64,000 bases of DNA from Magnetaquicoccus sp039908525 (GTDB lineage: Bacteria; Pseudomonadota; Magnetococcia; Magnetococcales; Magnetaquicoccaceae): the NCBI GenBank assembly GCA_039908525.1, contig JAMOAY010000005.1, positions 1 through 64,000 on the forward strand. The letters run 5' to 3'. A program made the position numbers and the translations under genes. The notes below the pieces were generated by a model. The model was not told the DNA's origin. It searched no databases and worked only from the letters and a program-made list of their open reading frames with translations. Below, in pieces: positions 1-8,312 of this stretch. Within the stretch, counting starts at the first letter, position 1. Each line of letters begins with the position of its first letter.

Positions 1-290
1 ACGATGTGCTGCGACCGTTGTTCTTGCAAGCGCAGAGGGACGCCGAGCAGAGAGGCGAGCAGAGAGGCGAGCAGAGAGGCGAGCAGAGAGGCGAGCAGAG
101 AGGCGAGCAGAGAGGCGAGAGAAAAGGCGAGGCGGCTCTTCTGACCCGTCTTCTCCAGCGCCGCTTTGGTTCTCTGCCCCCGTGGGTCACCGACGCAGTC
201 GCCCAAGCCGACTTGCCCACTCTGGAAGTGTGGAGTCTCCGCATCCTGGATGCCCCGACCCTGGAGAGTGTCCTGACGGATCCGCCGTGA
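1..290 (+). CDS. Rpn-family nuclease, C-terminal part (cut by window edge)
   Basis: The reading frame is open to the left edge, so only the C-terminal 96 or so codons are visible. They hold six EQRG tetrapeptides followed by ERKG, then a domain (LLTRLLQRRFGSLPPWV, then WSLRILDAPTLE) that is nearly identical to the ends of the proteins at 16081-16983 and 32247-33272. In known Rpn (recombination-promoting nuclease / PD-(D/E)XK transposase-like) proteins this end is the DUF4351-type domain and the catalytic part lies upstream, here outside the window. The GTG at position 6 could be an internal start giving a short C-terminal product, but its upstream region is not visible. Confidence 0.8.
   Translation, partial: DVLRPLFLQAQRDAEQRGEQRGEQRGEQRGEQRGEQRGERKGEAALLTRLLQRRFGSLPPWVTDAVAQADLPTLEVWSLRILDAPTLESVLTDPP
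45..116 (+). repeat. 12-bp tandem repeat, 6 perfect copies, encodes EQRG
   Basis: The unit GAGCAGAGAGGC is repeated six times without a mismatch, followed by a degenerate seventh (GAGAGAAAAGGC). It is in frame with the Rpn tail, so gain or loss of units changes the helix length by four residues without a frameshift. Confidence 0.95.
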
Positions 291-314
291 TGGTGGCCGA
301 CCTGCCGCACTCCG

Positions 315-1130
315 TCAGAACGGTTCGATGTTGCCGCAATACAACTTGGATTCCTGGACCTTCTCCAGCAGACGGCCATGGATGGCCGCGCTGGCCGCCA
401 CCAGCTCGCCGGAACGCAAGAACTGGTTCTCCCCCGCAAAATCGGTGACCAGTCCCCCCGCCTCCTGTACAATCAAAACCCCGGCCGCCATATCCCAGGG
501 TGCCAGCCCGCTCTCCCAGAACCCGTCATAACGTCCGTCCGCCGTATAGCAGAGATCCAGCGCCGCACTGCCCTGACGGCGAATGCCATGGCTGGCCGCA
601 CACAACAGACGGAAAGAGTCCAGGTAGGGGCCCAGAACCTCTTTGTGCTTGGTGGGAAAACCGGTCGCCAACAGCGCCCTGGCCAGCAGGCGGTTCTGGC
701 CCACCCGGATCCGCCGGTCGTTGAGAAAGGCGCCCCGTCCCCGTTCACCCACATACAGCTCGTCCCCCACAGGATCAAACACCACACCACTCAACAGGGT
801 CTCCCCCTCCGCCAGGGCGATCGAAATGGCAAAATGGGGCACCCCATGCAGAAAATTATCCGTGCCATCAATGGGATCCACAATCCAGTGGCGCTCGGCG
901 CCCTCGCTTTGCCAACCGCTCTCCTCCGCCTGAATACCGAATTGCGGATAGCCCCTCTTCAGATGGTACAAAATTTCCCGCTCCACCGTGGTATCGGCAT
1001 TACTTACCCACTCCCCGTATGCCTTGCTGCGAATCTCCAGTTCGTGCCGGTTCCGAAACAGATCCACCGCCTTGAGACCGGCCTGACGGGCGGCCCGAAT
1101 GGCCACATTGGTGTGAGGAGCATGGTTCAT
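315..1130 (-). CDS. suhB: inositol monophosphatase family protein (SuhB-like)
   Basis: The 271-residue product has the Mg-dependent phosphatase motifs EESG, WIVDPIDGTDNF and, near the end, WDMAAGVLIVQEAGG, in the order and spacing of SuhB/IMPase. The family hydrolyses inositol-1-phosphate and related sugar phosphates in the cytoplasm; some members also act in rRNA transcription complexes or as 3'-nucleotidases (CysQ), which cannot be excluded here. The start at 1130 (MNHAPHTN) is chosen because it matches the N-terminus of family members; the longer open frame to 1253 adds an arginine- and glycine-rich stretch unlike the family. It stands alone, divergent from the flagellar cluster. Confidence 0.9.
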   Translation of the reverse strand: MNHAPHTNVAIRAARQAGLKAVDLFRNRHELEIRSKAYGEWVSNADTTVEREILYHLKRGYPQFGIQAEESGWQSEGAERHWIVDPIDGTDNFLHGVPHFAISIALAEGETLLSGVVFDPVGDELYVGERGRGAFLNDRRIRVGQNRLLARALLATGFPTKHKEVLGPYLDSFRLLCAASHGIRRQGSAALDLCYTADGRYDGFWESGLAPWDMAAGVLIVQEAGGLVTDFAGENQFLRSGELVAASAAIHGRLLEKVQESKLYCGNIEPF

Positions 1131-1501
1131 GGTGATCCGGTCCAGGCGACAGAGGAGGGCGGATGCGACGCCGATGGAACAAAAATAGCATGATCCACCC
1201 CGCCCGTCATCCCTCCCGTTGGCCATACCCCGGACAACCCGCAGAACGGCCAAACCGCGTGCCCCCTGCCAGGTGGCACCCCCCCCTCCAAAGAGTGGCC
1301 ATCGTTCAATAAATTAAAGCGGTTGGCAGGCTTTGCTCACCGACCGTCAGGCGGGCAAGATTTGCCGACACGGAGGCCGGGGAGAGGGAATGGGTGGGTT
1401 GGCTTTTGCCTGGCCAGCGGATCGCCAGGGAGCATCCTGCCGGGTTGGCAGGGGGGGCAATCAGAATAAGAAGTTTTAAATCAACATATTGTGATGCACC
1501 G

Positions 1502-1507
1502 TATAAT
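1502..1507 (+). promoter_or_regulatory. perfect TATAAT -10-like hexamer upstream of flgK
   Basis: TATAAT lies in an AT-rich patch 129 nt before the flgK start. No good -35 hexamer is seen 16-18 nt upstream, so this is only a possible housekeeping promoter. Confidence 0.3.
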
Positions 1508-1540
1508 TTTATCGAATGTTTGCAGATGGTTTTTTGTGCT

Positions 1541-1556
1541 TGGCATAGTGGGTGCA
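1541..1556 (+). promoter_or_regulatory. sigma-54-type -24/-12 promoter candidate for flgKL
   Basis: The sequence TGGCATAGTGGGTGCA has the -24 GG and -12 GC dinucleotides exactly 12 positions apart, with TGGCA and TGCA matching the sigma-54 consensus. It sits 80 nt before flgK. Hook-filament junction genes are sigma-54 dependent in several polar flagellar systems, so the position makes sense. Confidence 0.5.
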
Positions 1557-1635
1557 TAAAGGCTGGCAACGCCAGTTTCCCCCTGAAACGGTTTGTGGTG
1601 GATGGCAGTGTGGATGGAATGGGAGAGAGAAGAGC

Positions 1636-3453
1636 ATGTCGGTCAACTCGATTTTGAATGTTTCCCTGTCGGGCCTCAATGCTGCGCAGACCACACTGCA
1701 GACGGTCTCCCACAACATCGCCAACGCCAACACCACCGGTTATTCGCGGCAGGTGGTCGATCTGCAGAGTGCCGCAAGGGGGATGGGGGTGCAGGTGCGG
1801 GATATCTCCCGCCAGCTGGATCAGTTGCTGGACCGTCGCCAGGAGTTGGGCACCGGAGAGACGGGGCGTCTGGATGCCAAGGAGCGTTTCCTGACCCAGA
1901 TCGAACAGATCTTCAACGAGACCAGCAAAGAGGGGCTGAACAACCGCATGGATGCCCTGTTTGGGGCGGCCGACAATCTGGTGGACAATCCCACCAATCC
2001 GGTGGGGCGGGAGGAGTTCGTGACCAAGGCGGACGGGGTCGCCCGCTATGTACAGGATATGAGCAATGCGCTGGCGGGGTTGCTGACCCCGGTGGACCAG
2101 GAGGTGGATGTGTTGCTGGCGGATGTGAACAACCGCCTGAAGGCCTTGCGGGATATCAATGCCACGATCGCGGGGGGGGGCGGGGATGAGGGCGCCTCGG
2201 ATCTCAAGGACCAGCGCCGGCAGATGATTCTGGAGCTGGGCAAGCTGATCGACATCCAGACCCTGGATATAGCGGGTGGTGGGGTGCAGATCATGATGGG
2301 CGGGGGGCAGGGCATGCTGGTGGACACCTCCCACGCCGCCGCCCTGACGCGCAGCCGGCATATGGCGGTGGACCCGACCGTGGAGGTGGCGTCGGGGGAG
2401 CCACCCAAACTGACCAATTTCCGGGGCATCGATCTGGATGGCAAGGAGTTGCTGCGGGTCCAGGGGGGTGTGCTGGGGGGGTTGGTGGAGGTGCGTGATC
2501 AACTGATCAATGGCAGGAACGGTTTTCTGACCCGCATGGAGGCGTTGGCGGATGAGATGCGCTTCCAGTTCAACAAAGTCAGCAGTACCGCCGTCAGTCA
2601 GGGCATGTACAGCAGCCAGACCGGGGTGTTCAGCCTGGGTCACGATCTCGGCGCGTTTCTCGGCGATCTGATCAGCGATCCTCTGTCGGCCGATTATCAG
2701 GGCGCACCGGTGGATCTCAATCGGGTGGTGTACAAAGGGGCTTCGGATCTTCAGGAGAAGCGGATTGTTTTTGCCACCGGCGAGGATGGCGCCCATCTGA
2801 CGGTGGCCCCCGAGGTGCAGGTGACCCGGGAAATGAGTTTCAGCAGCCTGGTGGCCGCGATCAACCAGACCGGGGTCATCACCGCCTCGATCACCCCGGA
2901 AAACCGCTTGCGGTTGCAGGGGGTGAACGGTGCCAAGTTCGGGGTGGTCTCCGACGACTCCAACCTGCTGGCGGTGTTGGGCATGGGCGCCCTGTTCGGG
3001 GGCAGTGGGGCCCGGGACATGGCCATCAATGCCGCCTTGCTGGAGGACTCCCGCACCTTGGGTGTGGCGCGCATGGTGGGGGTGAAGGGGGATCTGAACA
3101 ACCCGACCCGGATCACCAGCGCCACCTTCGACGATGGTGGCAACCAGGCGGCCATGGCCATCAGCCAGATGCGCGGCACCAAGTTCAACATCTCGGGGCG
3201 GGATACCACCCTGGCGGGCAATTATGCGGCCACGGTGGGTTTGGTGGGGGCGGTGGTCAACCAGAACAAGGAGTCGATGACGGCCCAGAAGGCCTCCCAG
3301 GATTTTCTGGAGACCCTGCGCCAGTCCACCTCCGGGGTCTCGATGGAGGAGGAGTTGACCGATCTGTTGCGCTATCAGCGGACCTTTCAGGCCTCCAGCA
3401 AGCTGGTATCGACGGCCAACGAGTTGATGCAGACCATCATCAACATGGTGTAG
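1636..3453 (+). CDS. flgK: flagellar hook-associated protein FlgK (HAP1)
   Basis: FlgK forms the first ring of the hook-filament junction after export through the flagellar type III apparatus. The 605-residue product begins MSVNSILNVSLSGLNAAQ and carries SHNIANANTTGYSRQ near residue 30, the rod/hook-family N-terminal signature. It ends with the matching C-terminal helix (LLRYQRTFQASSKLVSTANE). The length is typical for FlgK. The start at 1636 follows a purine-rich ribosome-binding site (GGGAGAGAGAAGAG); the upstream in-frame extension lacks family similarity. It heads the filament cluster and is followed after 109 bp by flgL, the usual HAP1-HAP3 pairing. Confidence 0.96.
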   Translation: MSVNSILNVSLSGLNAAQTTLQTVSHNIANANTTGYSRQVVDLQSAARGMGVQVRDISRQLDQLLDRRQELGTGETGRLDAKERFLTQIEQIFNETSKEGLNNRMDALFGAADNLVDNPTNPVGREEFVTKADGVARYVQDMSNALAGLLTPVDQEVDVLLADVNNRLKALRDINATIAGGGGDEGASDLKDQRRQMILELGKLIDIQTLDIAGGGVQIMMGGGQGMLVDTSHAAALTRSRHMAVDPTVEVASGEPPKLTNFRGIDLDGKELLRVQGGVLGGLVEVRDQLINGRNGFLTRMEALADEMRFQFNKVSSTAVSQGMYSSQTGVFSLGHDLGAFLGDLISDPLSADYQGAPVDLNRVVYKGASDLQEKRIVFATGEDGAHLTVAPEVQVTREMSFSSLVAAINQTGVITASITPENRLRLQGVNGAKFGVVSDDSNLLAVLGMGALFGGSGARDMAINAALLEDSRTLGVARMVGVKGDLNNPTRITSATFDDGGNQAAMAISQMRGTKFNISGRDTTLAGNYAATVGLVGAVVNQNKESMTAQKASQDFLETLRQSTSGVSMEEELTDLLRYQRTFQASSKLVSTANELMQTIINMV

Positions 3454-3562
3454 CAACGGTTGGCGATGGGTTGTTCCCCCGACTCCCGGCGGGAGGGGGG
3501 TGTGGCGGCGCGAAGCGCCCCGAAACGGTTGTGGTTTAGGGAATGGATACGGGAAAGAGACC

Positions 3563-5104
3563 ATGCGTGTCACCACCAACATGATGTTCTCGGCCGGCAT
3601 GACGGCCATGCAGACCCAGCAGCAGGAGATCCTGCAGGCACAGGCGGAGAGCACCTCGGGCATGCGGATCCAGAAACCTTCGGACGATCCCTCCGGCAGC
3701 TTCCGGCACCTGCTCTTCTCCTCGGATCTTTCCGCGATCCAGAGTCTGAAGCGAACCACGGATCTGGCCACCCAGAGGCTGGAACATGGGGATACCAGCC
3801 TGGGTACCGTGCACAACAACCTGATGCAGGCCTACGAACTGGCGATGCAGTTTTCCCATGGGACTGCGGGCAACGATCCGGCCATCCTGCGGGGCTCTTC
3901 CACCTCGGCGCTGGCCATTTACCAGAATATCCTGACCGTGGCCAACACCGAGATGGATGGTGTGCCGCTGTTCGGCGGCGGTCGCACGGTGACCCCGTTC
4001 GATGAGAGCCATCTGACGGCCACGTCGGTCCGGGTGCAGAGCAACGGGGCCGGTTCCCTGGCCGAGGCGCCCAAGGGGTTTGTGGCCCATGTGGCAGACG
4101 GGTTTGTGGTTCCGGACGGGCAGGAGGGGGTGAAAACCCTCTACAAGATCACCCCATCCTTGACGGAGACGGGCAGCTTTGATGTGACCATCAATGGGGT
4201 CAACCAGGATGTGCCGGTCTCCCCGATCGATCGGGTGGGGGCGCCCCCGCTGCTGGACCTGGGCAACGGGGTCACCTTCGACCTGGGCGCTCCCATGCAG
4301 AAAGGGGATGCGATCTCTTTCACCGTGGTGCCGGATGGCAACCGTTTCCAGGCCATGCCGACCCAGCTGTCGCTGGATGAGACCGGGGCGGTGTCGCCGG
4401 TGGATGTCAACACCGGCTTTTCCGCCCAGGTGGCCAAGGATGCCCGGTTTGAGGATCTGCCACTGAGCATCAAGGTCTCCTACCTGTCCGGTACCGGGGA
4501 GTATGCCGTCAACGTCAACGGCATCGACTGGGCCCCTTTGAAGCCGGTGGAGGCTGTGCCGGGACGGCCCGCCTACCTGGATTTCAGCAACGGCATCACC
4601 CTGAATCTGGTGGACCGGCCGCAGAATGGCGACGTTTTCTACTTTGAGGTGGTGCCGGCCTACCAGGGGGGACGGGCGGACCGGCCCATCCAGGTGACGG
4701 GAGGCAAGAGCCTGCCCGGCAACGTGACCGCCGGCGAGTGGCTGGTCGGCCATGGTCCTTTGGGTCAGGGGGTCAATCTGCTGGGGGCTGCGGCCGCCTT
4801 GCGCGGGGCGATGTTGCGGGGGGATTCGGCCGAGGTGGCGGTGCAGTTGGACCGCCTGAATGCGGGACGGTCTCAGGTATCGGATTTCCAGTCGGAGACG
4901 GGGGTGCGCTCCACCCAGATGGCGATGACCGCCTCCATTCTGGCCACCGACGAGACCAGCCTGCAGACGCTCAAGGCCACCAACTCCGAGGCGGATCTGT
5001 TTGATGTTCTAAGCCGTCTGCAAAAGGCGACCCAGACCATGCAGATGCTGACCACCACCGAGCGGCAGGTGTTGAATTTGTCGCTGATTGATTTCATTCG
5101 TTAG
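3563..5104 (+). CDS. flgL: flagellar hook-associated protein FlgL (HAP3), enlarged
   Basis: The first 140 residues (MRVTTNMMFSAGMTAMQ, then RIQKPSDDPSGSFR) and the last 110 (STQMAMTASILATDETSL, ending LSLIDFIR) are flagellin-like FlgL ends that form the coiled D0/D1 core joining FlgK to the filament. The protein has 513 residues, far above the about 300 of enteric FlgL. The excess is a central insert with two similar modules, each reading roughly V-T/N-ING...LD-x-x-NG-[VI]-T...GD-x-[IF]-x-[FV]-x-VVP. This looks like a duplicated surface-exposed domain. The start at 3563 follows GGGAAAGAGA. Cotranscription with flgK is likely. Confidence 0.94.
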   Translation: MRVTTNMMFSAGMTAMQTQQQEILQAQAESTSGMRIQKPSDDPSGSFRHLLFSSDLSAIQSLKRTTDLATQRLEHGDTSLGTVHNNLMQAYELAMQFSHGTAGNDPAILRGSSTSALAIYQNILTVANTEMDGVPLFGGGRTVTPFDESHLTATSVRVQSNGAGSLAEAPKGFVAHVADGFVVPDGQEGVKTLYKITPSLTETGSFDVTINGVNQDVPVSPIDRVGAPPLLDLGNGVTFDLGAPMQKGDAISFTVVPDGNRFQAMPTQLSLDETGAVSPVDVNTGFSAQVAKDARFEDLPLSIKVSYLSGTGEYAVNVNGIDWAPLKPVEAVPGRPAYLDFSNGITLNLVDRPQNGDVFYFEVVPAYQGGRADRPIQVTGGKSLPGNVTAGEWLVGHGPLGQGVNLLGAAAALRGAMLRGDSAEVAVQLDRLNAGRSQVSDFQSETGVRSTQMAMTASILATDETSLQTLKATNSEADLFDVLSRLQKATQTMQMLTTTERQVLNLSLIDFIR

Positions 5105-5179
5105 GGCTCACTCGGTCGCAAGGCGGGTGGTGTGTTTGAGGCGGCAGAGGGTTAACCATTGGGGTGTGGAGAAGAGATC

Positions 5180-5710
5180 ATGGAGATTCAGGGGACCCGA
5201 TTCGGTGTTCTGGAGTTTAAGGAAGAAGAGATCATCACGCTCAATGAGGGCCTGCTGGGTTTTCCCATGAGTCGGCGGTTTCTTTTGTTTCCCTACGGGG
5301 AGGACTCGTCGTTTTTCTGGCTGCAGTCGGTCGACGAGACGGAGATTGCCTTTATTGTCGTCAACCCGTTCGACTTTTTTGCCAACGTCGAGTTTGTGGT
5401 CCAGGACGAGGATGCCCTGGCCCTGCAGTTGGAGAGTCCCGAGGATGTGGAGATTTTTACCCTGGTGACCATCCCGGAGGGGCGCCCCGAGGAGATGCGT
5501 ACCAATCTGGCGGGCCCGGTGGTGGTCAACACCCGGAATCGCCAGGGTCGTCAGATACTGGTCAAGGAGTATTCTCCGCGACAACTGTTGATCCCGCCGC
5601 ACATGCAGGAGAGTTACCTGAAAGAGCGGGAGGGACGCCGTGCCAGTCGTCGGGGCCGGGGTCGCAATCGGGTCGAACCGAACCAAACCCGGATGGCCGC
5701 TGCCGGTTGA
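5180..5710 (+). CDS. fliW: flagellar assembly factor FliW, copy 1
   Basis: FliW is a small cytoplasmic protein that binds flagellin and, in organisms with CsrA, antagonises CsrA to match flagellin translation to export. The 176-residue product carries the family hallmarks: TRFG, a LLGFP turn, FLLFPY, FFWLQSVDE, a FIVVNPF motif and NLAGPVVVNTRNRQGRQ. A basic tail (REGRRASRRGRGRNR) follows the conserved core and is absent from the second copy. The start at 5180 follows GGAGAAGAG. It sits 78 bp before flagellin 1; copy 2 sits just before flagellin 2, suggesting dedicated partners. Confidence 0.95.
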   Translation: MEIQGTRFGVLEFKEEEIITLNEGLLGFPMSRRFLLFPYGEDSSFFWLQSVDETEIAFIVVNPFDFFANVEFVVQDEDALALQLESPEDVEIFTLVTIPEGRPEEMRTNLAGPVVVNTRNRQGRQILVKEYSPRQLLIPPHMQESYLKEREGRRASRRGRGRNRVEPNQTRMAAAG

Positions 5711-5788
5711 GGCGGGGCCGCAAGAAGAGAGTGCAACCGGACAAGCAACCACCACGGAACAGTAGATAGCCCTTAAAGGATCCAGACA

Positions 5789-7765
5789 ATGCCGATTTTT
5801 ATCAACACCAACGTCCCCTCCCTCACTGTCCAGCGTCACATGGCGTCCGGGACGGAGGGGTTGAACAAAGTCTACGCACGCCTTTCGTCCGGGTTGCGCA
5901 TCAATACCGCAGGGGATGATGCGGCCGGTTTGGGTATCAGCAACCGCATGACGGCGCAGATCCGGGGTCTGACCCAGGCGATCCGCAACGCCAACGACGG
6001 TATCTCCGTGGCGCAGGTGGCGGAGGGGGCCATGGCGGAAGATGCCAACATGCTGCAGCGGATCAGCGAGCTGAGCGTGCAGGCGGCCAATGCCACCAAC
6101 AGCGACGCGGACCGCCAGAGTCTGCAGGAGGAGACCCTGCAGCTGTTGGCCGAGATCGAGCGGGTTGCGCAAGAGACCGAGTTCAACGGTTGGCAGATGT
6201 TGAACGGGCGGCAGGATCCTCTGATGTTTCAGGTGGGGGCCAAGGAGGGACAGATCATCACCCTCAAGCTGGCGGATGCCCAGGCGACGACCCTGTTGGC
6301 CCAGACGGTGTCGGTGGATCCCAACAGCCCGGCCAGCATTGCCAACCAGAAGGTGGAGGGGCTGACCATCACCGCGCCCAACCCGCCCCTGGCCGGTTCC
6401 AAGCTGTTCTCTTCCCAGATGGGGCCGATGGTCAATGCGATGGCCAATGGTGATATCAGCAAGCAGGCGACCCAGCCCTACACCTCGACGGTGTTGGCCG
6501 ACAAGGTGGCGCGCAACCTGGCGGTGGTGGCGGGCGCCAGTGTGACGGTGGCGGATGCCGTGACCGACTTGACCGCCACGGCGGTGACCAGCTCCAATGT
6601 CCAGGCGCTGGAGGGGCTGAGCGAAAATCCGACCGAGGAGGAGGTCACGTCCGCCCTGGGCAGCGCCAGTGCCGAGGTGCTGAAAGCCGCCCTCAACGCG
6701 GTCCGAGGCTACACCTCGGACGGTGTGACCAAGATGGCGGGGGGCAGCAACCGGGACAATGTGATCGCGGCGGTCATCTCGCAGGAGGTGCTGGCGGGCA
6801 GCACGGAGGCGAGTTTTGCGGTGTTTGCCAACAACTCGGACAGGGCGCGGGTTCTGGCGGCGGGCATGTACGCCGCCAACCGGAACTATGATGCCAGCGA
6901 TGGGGTGCCGCCGGCCTTCCAGACCCTGGCGGGGGCCACCGGTGGCGCCATCGCCACGGCGACCAGCCCGGATGATGTGATCAACAACGGGGTGAAGGTG
7001 GGGGCGCCCAACGTCAAGGATGTGCCGGTGGGCAATATTCTCAGCGTCATCCGCTCTTTTGCCGAGGCGATCAGCAAGGGCAAAAGCCTCGATCAGATCG
7101 CCCTGGCGGCGGTGGATGCCGATGCCGGCACCGGGGGCAAGAAAAATCTCACCTTTGATCAGGCCAAGGTGATCGCCGCAGCCGGGGTGGCGGCGGCGCA
7201 GGCGGGTGGTACCGTGCTGCAGGCGGCGACGGCCGGGGTCAACATGGCCAAGGTGATCGCGGCCCGCAATGCCACGGCGGCGGCAGCGCCGGCGCCCAGG
7301 CCGGGCGAGAAGGTGACCGTGCCCCGCTGGCTGATCAACACCACGGGCCAGAACAGCTATCCGCCGGTGCCGTTGGTGGATGTGACCGGCAAGACCATTC
7401 CCACGGACCCGACCCTGGAGTTTGATCCCCCCAACACCGATGCCGGTGGGGCCAAGCCGTACAACCCGCCACTGGCCGGTCAGAAGGCGGCGGGGAGGAT
7501 GTTGAGCCTGGTGCTGGACGCCATCAACCGTGTCTCCAGCACCCGGGGTGAGCTGGGTGCCATGCAGGGGCGTTTCACCTCCAACATCGCCAACTTGACC
7601 AATGTGGTGGAGAATGTGACCGCTGCCCGTTCCCGTATTCTCGATGCGGACATCGCCGCCGAGACGGCCAATCTGACCAAGCTGTCCATTCTGCAGCAGG
7701 CCGGCACGGCCATTCTGACCCAGGCCAACCAGTTGCCGCAGTTGGCGTTGCAGTTGTTGAAATAA
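5789..7765 (+). CDS. flagellin 1 with a large central insert
   Basis: The N-terminal 150 residues (INTNVPSLTVQRHM, LSSGLRINTAGDDAAGLGIS, IRNANDGISVAQ) and the last 90 (ARSRILDADIAAETANL, ILQQAGTAILTQANQLP) are standard flagellin D0/D1 regions. Between them lies an alanine-, valine- and glycine-rich stretch of roughly 370 residues, making the product 658 residues against 307 for flagellin 2. In flagellins this region is the D2/D3 surface domain of the filament. The ribosome-binding site is AAAGGA. Export and polymerisation presumably depend on the FliW and FliS proteins encoded nearby. Confidence 0.95.
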   Translation: MPIFINTNVPSLTVQRHMASGTEGLNKVYARLSSGLRINTAGDDAAGLGISNRMTAQIRGLTQAIRNANDGISVAQVAEGAMAEDANMLQRISELSVQAANATNSDADRQSLQEETLQLLAEIERVAQETEFNGWQMLNGRQDPLMFQVGAKEGQIITLKLADAQATTLLAQTVSVDPNSPASIANQKVEGLTITAPNPPLAGSKLFSSQMGPMVNAMANGDISKQATQPYTSTVLADKVARNLAVVAGASVTVADAVTDLTATAVTSSNVQALEGLSENPTEEEVTSALGSASAEVLKAALNAVRGYTSDGVTKMAGGSNRDNVIAAVISQEVLAGSTEASFAVFANNSDRARVLAAGMYAANRNYDASDGVPPAFQTLAGATGGAIATATSPDDVINNGVKVGAPNVKDVPVGNILSVIRSFAEAISKGKSLDQIALAAVDADAGTGGKKNLTFDQAKVIAAAGVAAAQAGGTVLQAATAGVNMAKVIAARNATAAAAPAPRPGEKVTVPRWLINTTGQNSYPPVPLVDVTGKTIPTDPTLEFDPPNTDAGGAKPYNPPLAGQKAAGRMLSLVLDAINRVSSTRGELGAMQGRFTSNIANLTNVVENVTAARSRILDADIAAETANLTKLSILQQAGTAILTQANQLPQLALQLLK

Positions 7766-7793
7766 TCGTCGCCAACAGGTGGGGAGAACACCA

Positions 7794-8279
7794 ATGAAGG
7801 TTCATGGCACCCGGTTCGGTTCGCTGACCTACAGCGAGGAAGAGCTGATTCACTTGAAAGATGGACTGATGGGGTTTCCGGTCAGCAAACGGTTTCTCTT
7901 GTTCCCCTACTCAGAAAATTCGGCCTTTTTCTGGTTGCAGTCGGTGGACGAGGCGGAGGTGGCCTTTATTGTGGTCAACCCCTTCGAGTTTTTCGCCAAT
8001 CTGGATTTTACGATCTCGGATGAGGATACCCAGAGTATCGGCCTGCTGCGCGGCGAGGATGTGGAGGTGTTCAGTCTGGTCAATGTGCCCGACGGACAGC
8101 CCGAGGCGGTGCGCACCAACCTGGCGGCGCCGGTGGTGGTCAACATCTGCAATCGTCAGGGAAAACAGGTGCTGCTCAAGGAGTTTTCGCCCCGCCAGCC
8201 CCTGATTCCCGCAGAGATGCGGCGCAGTGCGAAGGAACGGGCGATGCGGGAGTATCCCCAGCAGCAGATCGCGGTCTAG
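7794..8279 (+). CDS. fliW: flagellar assembly factor FliW, copy 2
   Basis: This 161-residue protein is a close paralogue of the FliW at 5180-5710, sharing TRFG, GFP, RFLLFPYSE, FFWLQSVDE, FIVVNPFEFFANL and TNLAAPVVVN. It lacks the long basic tail of copy 1. The ATG at 7794, preceded by GGGGAG, aligns with the start of copy 1; the in-frame GTG at 7779 would add five residues. It begins 28 bp after flagellin 1 and ends 33 bp before flagellin 2. The genes therefore alternate as fliW-flagellin-fliW-flagellin, likely in one transcript. Confidence 0.95.
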   Translation: MKVHGTRFGSLTYSEEELIHLKDGLMGFPVSKRFLLFPYSENSAFFWLQSVDEAEVAFIVVNPFEFFANLDFTISDEDTQSIGLLRGEDVEVFSLVNVPDGQPEAVRTNLAAPVVVNICNRQGKQVLLKEFSPRQPLIPAEMRRSAKERAMREYPQQQIAV

Positions 8280-8312
8280 ACGCCGCACCGGTACCCAACG
8301 GAGGATGGAACC

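Larger units (their letters stand above)
1131..1635. other. divergent intergenic region between suhB and flgK
   Basis: This 505-bp gap has no credible gene. It becomes AT-richer from about 1470 to 1560 and contains the two promoter-like elements listed separately (TATAAT at 1502-1507 and a sigma-54-like element at 1541-1556). No convincing minus-strand promoter for suhB could be picked by eye. Confidence 0.7.

Noticed and set aside
45..116. CRISPR or VNTR outside a gene
   Set aside because: The 12-bp repeats are in frame with an Rpn tail and encode EQRG.
1306..3819. 837-residue open frame opposite flgK and flgL
   Set aside because: It is a GC-rich antisense shadow of two firmly identified genes, rich in His, Pro, Gly and Gln, with no domain and no ribosome-binding site.
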